From Aquiflexum balticum DSM 16537 (GTDB taxonomy: Bacteria; Bacteroidota; Bacteroidia; Cytophagales; Cyclobacteriaceae), in assembly GCF_900176595.1 (NCBI RefSeq), contig NZ_LT838813.1, positions 992,001 through 1,056,000 on the forward strand: a stretch of 64,000 nt of DNA. Direction: 5' to 3'. Position numbers and translations under genes: made by a program. This document shows, piece after piece, positions 1-7,261 of the stretch (its first letter is position 1; each line of letters begins with the position of its first letter). Under the pieces are notes generated by a model that ran no database searches, was not told where the DNA came from, and saw only the letters and a list, made by a program, of their open reading frames with translations.

Positions 1-2
1 AC

Positions 3-332
3 ATTGGTGGAAATATTTCTGCGCTACCGTACTCTTGTGCTTTACGTGCTGGCGGTAGTTATAATTATTTAGTAGTAAACGGTGTTAGGCGTTTAACGGA
101 CAGAGAAATGTTGCGTTTGCAAGGTTTTCCAGACACTTTTAAAATTAATCTTCCTTATTCACAAGCACGAAAAGTTGCGGGAAATTCTGTTTCTGTTCCT
201 GTAATAAAAGCAATTGCAGGAGAAATAATGAATGCTTTACAAGCAAAAAAGAACGCAGTAAAAGAAACAATTCAATTAACTTTATTAGAACCAAAAAATG
301 AATATACAAGAAGCAAAGCAAGCGTTAGATAA
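3..332 (+). CDS. DNA (cytosine-5) methyltransferase, C-terminal part (cut by window edge)
   Basis: The frame is open from base 3, so this is the end of a longer gene. The translated tail contains LTDREMLRLQGFPD followed by ARKVAGNSVSVPV. These correspond to the C-terminal conserved motifs IX and X of C5-cytosine methyltransferases, including the GNSV/P motif that helps build the AdoMet pocket. The catalytic PCQ motif lies outside the window. The last 35 bases overlap the start of the HaeII-type endonuclease in another frame, as is typical of a coupled restriction-modification pair. By its partner, the enzyme probably methylates RGCGCY-type sites to protect host DNA; that specificity is inferred, not read from this fragment. 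It belongs to the first visible cassette of the array. Confidence 0.85.
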   Translation: MGGNISALPYSCALRAGGSYNYLVVNGVRRLTDREMLRLQGFPDTFKINLPYSQARKVAGNSVSVPVIKAIAGEIMNALQAKKNAVKETIQLTLLEPKNEYTRSKASVR

Positions 333-1353
333 AGTAATTGACAAAGCAAGGGTACATCTTTATAAACCAATTCAAGTAGCAGAAATTTTACATAGAGATA
401 GAATCGAAAAAGATATTACACTATCTGACCTTACCACGTATCGAACAACTTCAAAAAAATGGCGTGATATTGTTTGCATTCAGTTTTTAGGAAGAACAAG
501 TACTTCATCTGCCCGTTATCAAGAAGATGTTTTCAATGACAACGCAGTTCCTCCGACCGTTCTCGATATACTTGGAAAAGAAAATAGAACAAAAAATGGA
601 ATTGTAGAAGCGTATGTTTATCGCAAATTCCTTGAACGCTTTAGTCAAATGTCGACAGGGTTAGATTACACAATCACACACGACAAAAGTAATTTTAAAC
701 TCGATGAGTTTCTTGCAATGTTTTGGAATGAGCCAGGTCTCCGCAGAAGCATTGATAAGATTTATGAAATAATTGTTTATTCACTTTTTTCTGCATTAGT
801 TGAAGCACTTGAAGTTTCAGTAGAAGTAAGTATGAATCCAAATAAAACCGACATCCTAAAAGAATTTGAAGATTTTGCTAAAAGTGTAATTCAGTTAACG
901 CCTGCACAAACAACTATTAAATTAAAAGCAAGAATAAATCGAGTTGGTGTAACGAATGCGGCTGACAGAGGACTTGATATGTGGGCTAACTTTGGACTTG
1001 CAATTCAGATTAAACATTTGTCCCTCACAGAAGAACTTGCAGAAAATATTGTTTCCTCTGTATCGGCTGACCGTATCGTTATTGTATGTAAGGACACAGA
1101 AGAAAAAATTATCGTTTCTATCCTTAATCAAATGGGGTGGAAATCTAAAATACAAAGCATAGTAACCGAAAGTCATTTATTAGCTTGGTATGAAAAGGCA
1201 CTAAGAGGGAAATATGCAAAAACTATTGGCGACAAAGTTCTTAAAAATCTAACGGACGAAATACAAGTTGAATTTCCAGCGACAGACAATAAAGAATTTT
1301 TGAAATTTATAAAGCAAAGAGGTTACGACAAGTTGACCGACAAGAATTGGTAG
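298..1353 (+). CDS. HaeII-family type II restriction endonuclease
   Basis: This 351-residue protein begins MNIQEAKQALDKVIDKAR and has the run KPIQVAEILHRDR, then WRDIV, GRTSTSSARYQED and NAVPP. I recognise this pattern from the HaeII restriction endonuclease family, which cleaves RGCGCY. The recognition site is taken from the family and was not tested. The ATG overlaps the methyltransferase gene by 35 bases in a different frame, so the two are translationally coupled. The stop codon is followed 15 bases later by the R'' box of the first attC-like site (1368-1376), which places the restriction-modification pair in one cassette. The gene is AT-rich compared with the core genes further right, consistent with transfer. 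Confidence 0.8.
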   Translation: MNIQEAKQALDKVIDKARVHLYKPIQVAEILHRDRIEKDITLSDLTTYRTTSKKWRDIVCIQFLGRTSTSSARYQEDVFNDNAVPPTVLDILGKENRTKNGIVEAYVYRKFLERFSQMSTGLDYTITHDKSNFKLDEFLAMFWNEPGLRRSIDKIYEIIVYSLFSALVEALEVSVEVSMNPNKTDILKEFEDFAKSVIQLTPAQTTIKLKARINRVGVTNAADRGLDMWANFGLAIQIKHLSLTEELAENIVSSVSADRIVIVCKDTEEKIIVSILNQMGWKSKIQSIVTESHLLAWYEKALRGKYAKTIGDKVLKNLTDEIQVEFPATDNKEFLKFIKQRGYDKLTDKNW

Positions 1354-1367
1354 ACGAACAAAGGGCA

Positions 1368-1504
1368 GCGCCTAACAGCACCTACAAGAAATTGGCGGTT
1401 CAGTGCTTCGTATGACAGTTTTGTGGTTAATCAAACATTCGTTCTTCGTATGAACATTTGTGGTAAAAATCGCCAACTTCTTGTAGCTGCAAACCGTTAT
1501 GGGC
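1368..1504 (+). other. attC-like recombination site 1 (137 bp)
   Basis: The left box GCGCCTAAC (1368-1376) matches the R'' consensus RYYYAAC. The right box GTTATGGGC (1496-1504) is the R'-like end. Between them the arms at 1382-1400 and 1468-1486 are complementary over 19 positions with two mismatches (CTACAAG...TTGGCG against CGCCAA...CTTGTAG). The middle carries two related segments containing TTCGTATGA. The first bases of the R' box match the reverse complement of the R'' box at 3759-3767, the far end of the next cassette. Confidence 0.75.
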
Positions 1505-1545
1505 AACCGTTTGGCGACCCTGCAACATCAAACAAACAGGACAAT

Positions 1546-3729
1546 ATGAAACAACTTTTACTTATTTCAACCGCGACACTGATTACAGTGACAGCATTTG
1601 GACAAACAACAACCGACACAACTAAAACTCACGAACTTTCTCCTGTGACGGTTCAAGGCAGTCACATACCACAGGACATTCAACGACTTGAGCCAATACA
1701 AGGCACTTACATTTATTCAGGTAAGAAGAGCGAAGTAATTGATATGACCCAAAAGAATGTTGCTATGACAGAGAAATACGGCAGACAGATTTTTGCAAAA
1801 ATACCGGGGGTGTTTGTCTACGATATGGATGGCACAGGCAATCAAGTAAACATTTCTACTCGTGGACTTGACCCGCACCGAGGTTGGGAATTTAATATCC
1901 GTAAAGACGGCATTCTCACCAACTCTGATATGTATGGTTATCCCGCCAGCCATTACAATATTCCAATGGAAGCAGTAGAACGTATTGAATTAGTGAGAGG
2001 TACTGGCTCATTGCAATATGGCGGGCAATTTGGCGGTATGCTCAATTATATTAGCAAACAACCAGATAGTACTCAGAAAATTTCATTTGAAAGTATAAAT
2101 ACAATTGGCTCCTACGGTTTGTTGAGTACATACAATAGCCTTTCTGGTAAAGTTGGTAAAATTCGATATTCCGCTTGGATGAATAAAAAAGCTTTAACTG
2201 GTTATAGAGCAAATAGTGAATCACAGTTTAACGCAGAGGGGATTTCTATTTATTATGATGCCACCAAAAATCTTCAATTTAAATTTGATTGGACACATTC
2301 CAATTATTTGACTTCTCTTGCTGGTGCATTGGATGATAGTTTATTTCGATTAAATCCAAGAATGGCTACACGTTCACGTAATTATTATAATCCAAACATT
2401 CACGTGCCATCTATAAAAATGGATTGGAAAATTTCTGCTTCCACACAATTAAGCCTTACCACCTCTGCTGTTCTTGGGACAAGGAATAGTGTAATGTTTG
2501 ATAAACCAGCTACGGTAAATGACACCATCAATCCTGCAACACTTCAATATAGCAATAGGCAAGTAGATATTGATAATTACAATAGTTATACAACTGAGCT
2601 ACGAGTGCTTCATTCCTATAAATTTCTAAAAAGGAAAAACTCGATTTCCGCAGGAATACAATATATGAATAATGATATGCGTAGAAGACAGCAAGGTGTG
2701 GGAACAACAGGAAGTGATTTTGATTTGACATTAGTAACTCCGGCCTGGGGAAGAGATCTTAATTTCAGAACCAATAATATAGCCATTTTCGCTGAAAACC
2801 TTTGGGTACTTTCGGATAAGTTTTCCATAAACACAGGAGCGAGAATCGAAATAGGGAAAAGCGATTTGACAGGTACTACCGCTTATTATCTTGATAGCGA
2901 GCTTCCCAATCAAATAAAACATAGTTTCCCGCTTTTTGGCGTAAATGCTCAATACAATATTAACCAAAGAATAAATCTATATGCGGGTTGGTCACAGGCT
3001 TACCGCCCTGTAATTTTAAAAGACATTGTCCCTCAATCTGTATTTGAAATAACCGACAATAATTTAAAAGATGCTTTTGGCTACAATGCCGAATTGGGCT
3101 TTAGAGGTAATTGGAAATTCTTAAAATGGGATGCAACGGCTTTTTATGTGCAGTATAATAATCGTTTAGGAACTGTTGCACAAACTGATACAGCTGGAAA
3201 TCTTACTATTTTCAGAACCAATATAGGTAATTCAAACACCAAAGGACTTGAGCTATTTTTACAGTCCGACTTCACCTTTGGAAATAAAGTTTTATTATCC
3301 TTGTTTACATCAACTTCCTTAATGGATGCACGTTATCAAGACGCAAGCATAAGAAGTGTTAATGAAAATGTAAATGTGAGTGGCAATAAGGTGGAAAGCG
3401 TGCCTGCACTCATCACACGAATTGGCGCAAATTTACAGTACAAGAAAATCCGCATTTCTATATTGTATAGTTATACGACAGAAAGTTTTGCGGATGCATT
3501 CAACACGACCATTCCTCCTGCAAGTGGTGCAACTGGTTTAGTTCCATCATATCAATTACTTGACCTAAACGTAGCTTTCAAAATTACTAATGAAGTAAAT
3601 TTACAATTCAATTTAAATAATGTATTGAACGAGTCCTATTTCACAAAGCGACCCCAATTTTATCCAGGTCCTGGCATATGGCCATCAGACGGACGGACTT
3701 TTTCAGCAACAGTTTTGGTAAAAATATGA
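1546..3729 (+). CDS. TonB-dependent outer-membrane receptor (FecA-like), carried as a cassette
   Basis: Translation from the ATG at 1546 gives 727 residues with a clean signal peptide (MKQLLLISTATLITVTAFGQ); an in-frame codon at 1423 would put attC sequence into the protein, so I reject it. A plug domain follows, with IPGVFVYDMDGTGNQVNISTRGLDP and a VERIELVRGTGSLQYG stretch. The rest is a 22-strand-type barrel ending in a terminal aromatic/hydrophobic strand (FSATVLVKI). There is no carboxypeptidase-like N-terminal extension and no SusD partner, which fits the siderophore/ferric-citrate class better than the glycan class. The substrate is unknown. The gene is bracketed by GTTATGGGC (1496) and GCCCATAAC (3759), so it forms a single 2.3-kb cassette, large for this kind of element. 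Confidence 0.87.
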   Translation: MKQLLLISTATLITVTAFGQTTTDTTKTHELSPVTVQGSHIPQDIQRLEPIQGTYIYSGKKSEVIDMTQKNVAMTEKYGRQIFAKIPGVFVYDMDGTGNQVNISTRGLDPHRGWEFNIRKDGILTNSDMYGYPASHYNIPMEAVERIELVRGTGSLQYGGQFGGMLNYISKQPDSTQKISFESINTIGSYGLLSTYNSLSGKVGKIRYSAWMNKKALTGYRANSESQFNAEGISIYYDATKNLQFKFDWTHSNYLTSLAGALDDSLFRLNPRMATRSRNYYNPNIHVPSIKMDWKISASTQLSLTTSAVLGTRNSVMFDKPATVNDTINPATLQYSNRQVDIDNYNSYTTELRVLHSYKFLKRKNSISAGIQYMNNDMRRRQQGVGTTGSDFDLTLVTPAWGRDLNFRTNNIAIFAENLWVLSDKFSINTGARIEIGKSDLTGTTAYYLDSELPNQIKHSFPLFGVNAQYNINQRINLYAGWSQAYRPVILKDIVPQSVFEITDNNLKDAFGYNAELGFRGNWKFLKWDATAFYVQYNNRLGTVAQTDTAGNLTIFRTNIGNSNTKGLELFLQSDFTFGNKVLLSLFTSTSLMDARYQDASIRSVNENVNVSGNKVESVPALITRIGANLQYKKIRISILYSYTTESFADAFNTTIPPASGATGLVPSYQLLDLNVAFKITNEVNLQFNLNNVLNESYFTKRPQFYPGPGIWPSDGRTFSATVLVKI

Positions 3730-3758
3730 TGACAGAATTTCGAGGAAAGAATACGGCA

Positions 3759-3894
3759 GCCCATAACATCACCTATACGCAAGCAGGGGTTTCGTGCTTC
3801 GTAGGACAGGAAAGTAGTAAATTTAAGGTTCAGTTCTTCGTAGGATGTTCAGTGGTAAAAATCCCTGCCTGCGTATAGCTGAAAAGCGTTGAAC
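3759..3894 (+). other. attC-like recombination site 2 (136 bp)
   Basis: The R'' box GCCCATAAC (3759-3767) is the exact reverse complement of the R' box that starts this cassette at 1496. The arms at 3773-3792 and 3857-3878 pair (CTATACGC...GCAGGG against CCCTGC...GCGTATAG) with few mismatches. The R' box GTTGAAC (3888-3894) fits GTTRRRY exactly. The middle has GTGCTTCGTAGGACAG and TTCTTCGTAGGATG, closely related to the middle of site 1. Confidence 0.75.
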
Positions 3895-4012
3895 TAAACC
3901 TCCTTCGTCGGTAGTTTTTCTGTATTCCATCATAAAGGCCTGATTTTTAACAATATGTATTAAATTTATTCCATGTTCAATCTTTAACTAATTTAATCAT
4001 GGAAAAAAAAGT

Positions 4013-4834
4013 TTGCGCCAGAGGATGTATGAGGAGATGTCCTACAGACATTATTCTCCCAGAAGCATCAAGACCTATCTTAGCCTGGTATCTGTAGTAT
4101 CAGCTCATTTTGGAAAAAGTCCGGATCTGATCAGTATCCCCGAATTAAAGGACTACCTTTTTAAAAGGATCAGTTTGGACGGACTTTCGGTATCAAGCAT
4201 CAACCAGACAATCAGTGCCTTTAAAATACTTTTCAAAGACGTGCTTGAAAGAGATTGGGATACTATCAGGATCAAACGGCCAAGACGTCCCAAGCTGCTT
4301 CCGGTTGTATTCTCAAAGGAAGAAGTGTCGCTTATCCTTAAGAGTATCAGGAACAGAAAGCACTATTGCCTGATAGCCCTTACCTACGCCTCGGGGCTCA
4401 GGCTTGGTGAGGTGATCAGTCTCAAGCCCGGCGATATAGACAGTGACAGGATGCAGCTTAAAGTGAGGGGAGGCAAGGGATACAAGGACAGGTATACCCT
4501 TCTGCCCCATAAGTTACTGGTACAGCTTCGGGATTACTTCAAAAGCTACCGTCCGGTTACTTATCTCTTTGAAGGGCAGGTGCCGGGAAAGCCATACAGC
4601 GAAAAAAGCGCACAGTCTGTTCTGAAAAAGGCCATGGAATGTGCCGGAATAACAAAGCATGCCTCTTTCCATACCCTGCGGCATTCCTTCGCCACGCACC
4701 TGCTCGAGCAGGGGACCAATGTCAGGATAATCCAGGAACTCCTGGGACACAGATCCCTTAAGACCACTACGGTCTACCTGCATATCTGCAATCTGGATCC
4801 GGCCCTGATCAAAAGTCCCCTGGATGAGCTTTGA
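4013..4834 (+). CDS. Tyrosine recombinase associated with IS91-like transposase
   Basis: The protein has about 270 residues: an N-terminal SAM-like core-binding domain (YSPRSIKTYLSLV) and a C-terminal catalytic domain. The catalytic residues are visible as an Arg in ASGLRLGEV, a Lys in GGKGYKDR, H-x-x-R in HTLRHSFATHLLEQG, H in LLGHRSLKTT and the nucleophile in TVYLHI. It ends SPLDEL, like integron integrases, but it lacks their extra segment between patches II and III, so I call it XerD-like. The start is uncertain. Position 4013 is TTG, the next in-frame ATG is 4025, and an ATG at 3999 is in another frame separated by a run of eight A residues, where slippage could join the frames. The stop codon shares a base with the transposase ATG. 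Confidence 0.85.
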   Translation: MRQRMYEEMSYRHYSPRSIKTYLSLVSVVSAHFGKSPDLISIPELKDYLFKRISLDGLSVSSINQTISAFKILFKDVLERDWDTIRIKRPRRPKLLPVVFSKEEVSLILKSIRNRKHYCLIALTYASGLRLGEVISLKPGDIDSDRMQLKVRGGKGYKDRYTLLPHKLLVQLRDYFKSYRPVTYLFEGQVPGKPYSEKSAQSVLKKAMECAGITKHASFHTLRHSFATHLLEQGTNVRIIQELLGHRSLKTTTVYLHICNLDPALIKSPLDEL

Positions 4835-6006
4835 TGGATGCTGTCAACAAGAGGAATGGTGGGGCCGAACTCTCAACAGTCCTGGATTCCCAAAAGGAGG
4901 TCTTCCTGTCGCAGAAGCATCTGTGCCCTGATCAGAGAAAGGCCTTTAACGACATCCTCCATTGCCGGACATCACAAATGGGCTCACACAGTCTCTGTTG
5001 TGACTCCTGCGGTACGGTCAAAGTCTGCTATAACAGCTGCAGGAACCGTCACTGTCCGAAGTGCCAGTACATCAAGCAGCAGTTGTGGGTGGAAAAGCTA
5101 AAGTGCAGGCTTCTGCCTGTCAGGTACTTTCACGCCGTGTTTACGGTTCCTGAGTTTCTCAATCCATTGTTCTACATCAACCAGAGGTTCTGTTACAACC
5201 TGCTCTTTGAATGTTCCGCAAAAGCAGTAAAGAAGACTGCCCTGAACCCTGCCTTTCTGGGAGTCGAAAGCGGCTGTCTGTCGGTACTCCACACCTGGGG
5301 ACAGTCCCTGAACTACCACCCCCACATCCATATGCTGGTTCCTGCAGGAGGCCTTGACAGTGACGGGATGCAGTGGCTGTATGCCGGCAAAAAGTTCTTC
5401 GTTCCGGTAAAGGCCCTTTCGGCTGTGTTCCGGGGACTGTTCATGGAAAGGCTTCTGGGAGCACTGGAGGATAACCTTCTCAGGATACCCGGAGGTCAAA
5501 AAGAGCTGTTTGCCGATATCAATAGTCTGAAAAGGGAATCTTACGCAAAGATGTGGAATGTCTATATCAAGAAGACCTTCAGGGGGGCGGGCCAGGTGGT
5601 CAGCTACCTTGGCAGGTACACCCACAGGGTAGCGATCAGCAACAGCCGTATTCTGGATACAGATGGTGAAACCGTAAAATTCAGGTGGAAGGATTACAGG
5701 GACAACAAAACCAAAACCATGTTGCTTGCCTGTTCCGAGTTTGTCAGAAGATTTATGCAACATGTACTGCCAACAGGCTTCTACAAAATCCGCTATTACG
5801 GCATCTTGGCCTCGGCCAACAGCAACACCAAAATGAATGAATGTTTCAGGCTGTTGAACATAACAAGGGAGGTGTCATTTTACCATGGGCTGAGCACCTA
5901 CGAGGTGATGGAGGAGATTTTCGGAGAAGAGATGTTCAGGTGTAGCTGCTGCAAGAACGGAAGGATGGTCTTTGCCACGCCCGAAGGAAAAGCAAATGGT
6001 CCCTGA
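4834..6006 (+). CDS. IS91-family transposase (HUH/Y2 rolling-circle type)
   Basis: The 390-residue protein starts at the ATG overlapping the stop of the recombinase (TGATG junction), so both are translated from one message. An N-terminal zinc-binding region (CDSCG...CYNSCRNRHCPKCQ) is followed by the HUH motif in HPHIHMLVPAGG. Then comes the region YLGRYTHRVAISNSRI characteristic of IS91 transposases, and a short C-terminal CSCCKNG. These proteins nick one DNA strand and move by rolling-circle replication. The length is normal and I see no frameshift. Base composition is richer in G+C than the neighbouring cassettes, as expected for an element of separate origin. Confidence 0.92.
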   Translation: MDAVNKRNGGAELSTVLDSQKEVFLSQKHLCPDQRKAFNDILHCRTSQMGSHSLCCDSCGTVKVCYNSCRNRHCPKCQYIKQQLWVEKLKCRLLPVRYFHAVFTVPEFLNPLFYINQRFCYNLLFECSAKAVKKTALNPAFLGVESGCLSVLHTWGQSLNYHPHIHMLVPAGGLDSDGMQWLYAGKKFFVPVKALSAVFRGLFMERLLGALEDNLLRIPGGQKELFADINSLKRESYAKMWNVYIKKTFRGAGQVVSYLGRYTHRVAISNSRILDTDGETVKFRWKDYRDNKTKTMLLACSEFVRRFMQHVLPTGFYKIRYYGILASANSNTKMNECFRLLNITREVSFYHGLSTYEVMEEIFGEEMFRCSCCKNGRMVFATPEGKANGP

Positions 6007-6209
6007 ATGAAAAAGCAGGGATGAAGTTCTTTGAAAAGCTGAAAGAAAAACAAAACAGAGGTTCTGTTACAGGGAAAGGTATGCCCGGTCCCAAACAAAA
6101 TTTCCGGGTAAAAAAGCGGAATCCGTCCAAAACTTCAGGACAATGGTCCAAAACCAGACAAAACCTTCAAAGCAAAGCAGATAAATACCCATAGGTGTAG
6201 CACGGCTTA

Positions 6210-6301
6210 GTCCAACTATGTTTTAAACGCAATCTTGAAACGCCAATTTATTTTGGCTATTTTTTTGGCTAGATTGCGTCTAAAACACTTTACGTTAGTG
6301 G
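6210..6301 (+). other. attC-like recombination site 3 (92 bp)
   Basis: The R'' box GTCCAAC (6210-6216) fits RYYYAAC. The extended TTAGTCCAAC matches the reverse complement of the start of this cassette (3888-3897) at 9 of 10 positions. The arms 6220-6237 and 6269-6286 pair over 18 positions (GTTTTAAACGCAATC against GATTGCGTCTAAAAC). The R' box is GTTAGTGG (6294-6301). It is shorter than the other sites because the variable middle is only about 30 bases. Confidence 0.7.
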
Positions 6302-6323
6302 CAAGGCTATGACGACAAACACA

Positions 6324-7232
6324 ATGAAAAACATATTGACAATATTAATCGCACTTTTTACTGTTTTGACCTCATTTGGGCAACAGAAAAATTGTTGTGA
6401 CACATACGTTTACGAAGGTTACATTCTGACAGACCAGAACAAACGACTCGAAATAAATCTGAATTTTTTAGTTCTCCTTGACTCGACAACGGTAGGTTCA
6501 TATTACTACAATCCGAATTGGGGTTCACTAAAATTGGTCGGAAAATTAAATGCGGACAATTCATTTTACTTAATTGAACGCGATAAATCAGACAGCATTA
6601 CAGGTTACTTCAATGGACAACTTGAACCTGAATTCAAAAAAGCAACGGGTAAATGGACAGATGGACAAAAAAGTAGAACTTATACTTTTGAAATCAATCA
6701 AGTAATTGGAAAGTCATATTGGGACTTCATTAAAAAAAATCGAGCTCTATTTGAATACACCGACATTAAAACAGCTATTAAGGAAAAGGAAAAAGTGCTT
6801 AGTATTGACGTTGCAAGTCAAGGACTGAAAAAACTTCCCAAAAAACTTTCTCGGCTTGACAAAATTGTTTCAATAAATCTTTTAGGAAACGAATTTGAAT
6901 CCTTTCCAACTGTTTTGAGCAAGTTGACAACCTTAGACGAAATATCTTTAAGTTCAAACAACTTAAAATACGTAGGGTCAGAAATTGGTAATCTAAAGAA
7001 TTTACGAATTTTAATAATGAACAACAACCAATTGACAGAATTACCGAAAGAAATTGGCGAGTTGACAAACCTACTATATCTAGAAATCGGGAATAATCAA
7101 TTAACAACATTACCAGAAGAAATTAAGTATTTGACAAGCCTCCAGGAATTGCATATTGAGAGAAATAAACTAAGCGACAAGGAGAAAGAAAGAATTAAAA
7201 AATTATTGCCCAAATGCGTAATACACTTTTGA
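6324..7232 (+). CDS. Secreted leucine-rich-repeat protein, carried as a cassette
   Basis: The ATG at 6324 starts a signal peptide (MKNILTILIALFTVLTSFGQ); an upstream ATG at 6309 would add five residues before it. Residues from about 20 to 150 form a domain I do not recognise. The C-terminal half carries about five leucine-rich repeats, for example LKNLRILIMNNNQLTELPKEI and LTNLLYLEIGNNQLTTLPEEI, ending in a short cap. Such repeats bind proteins. The export signal puts the protein in the periplasm or on the surface; the ligand is unknown. The cassette starts with GTTAGTGGC (6294) and ends with GCCACTAAC (7247), an exact nine-base complement. Confidence 0.8.
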   Translation: MKNILTILIALFTVLTSFGQQKNCCDTYVYEGYILTDQNKRLEINLNFLVLLDSTTVGSYYYNPNWGSLKLVGKLNADNSFYLIERDKSDSITGYFNGQLEPEFKKATGKWTDGQKSRTYTFEINQVIGKSYWDFIKKNRALFEYTDIKTAIKEKEKVLSIDVASQGLKKLPKKLSRLDKIVSINLLGNEFESFPTVLSKLTTLDEISLSSNNLKYVGSEIGNLKNLRILIMNNNQLTELPKEIGELTNLLYLEIGNNQLTTLPEEIKYLTSLQELHIERNKLSDKEKERIKKLLPKCVIHF

Positions 7233-7261
7233 CAGAAGAAAGCCCAGCCACTAACAGGCGT

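Larger units (their letters stand above)
3895..6209 (+). mobile_element. IS91-like element with tyrosine recombinase, filling one cassette
   Basis: The interval between the R' box at 3888-3894 and the R'' box at 6210-6216 holds only a tyrosine recombinase gene and an IS91-family transposase gene plus about 115 and 200 bases of flanks. The left junction directly follows GAAC, a tetranucleotide reported as an IS91 target. I see no terminal inverted repeats and no target duplication, as expected for rolling-circle HUH elements. The exact ends are inferred from the attC boxes, not from comparison with another copy. Confidence 0.65.

Noticed and set aside
85-92. GTTAGGCG resembling the R' box expected for the first cassette
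   Set aside because: It lies within the conserved NGVRRLT coding region of the methyltransferase, so the match to the GCGCCTAAC box at 1368 is most likely chance.
4013-4834. The tyrosine recombinase as the integron integrase
   Set aside because: It lacks the extra segment between patches II and III that marks integron integrases, and it is coupled to the IS91 transposase by overlapping genes.
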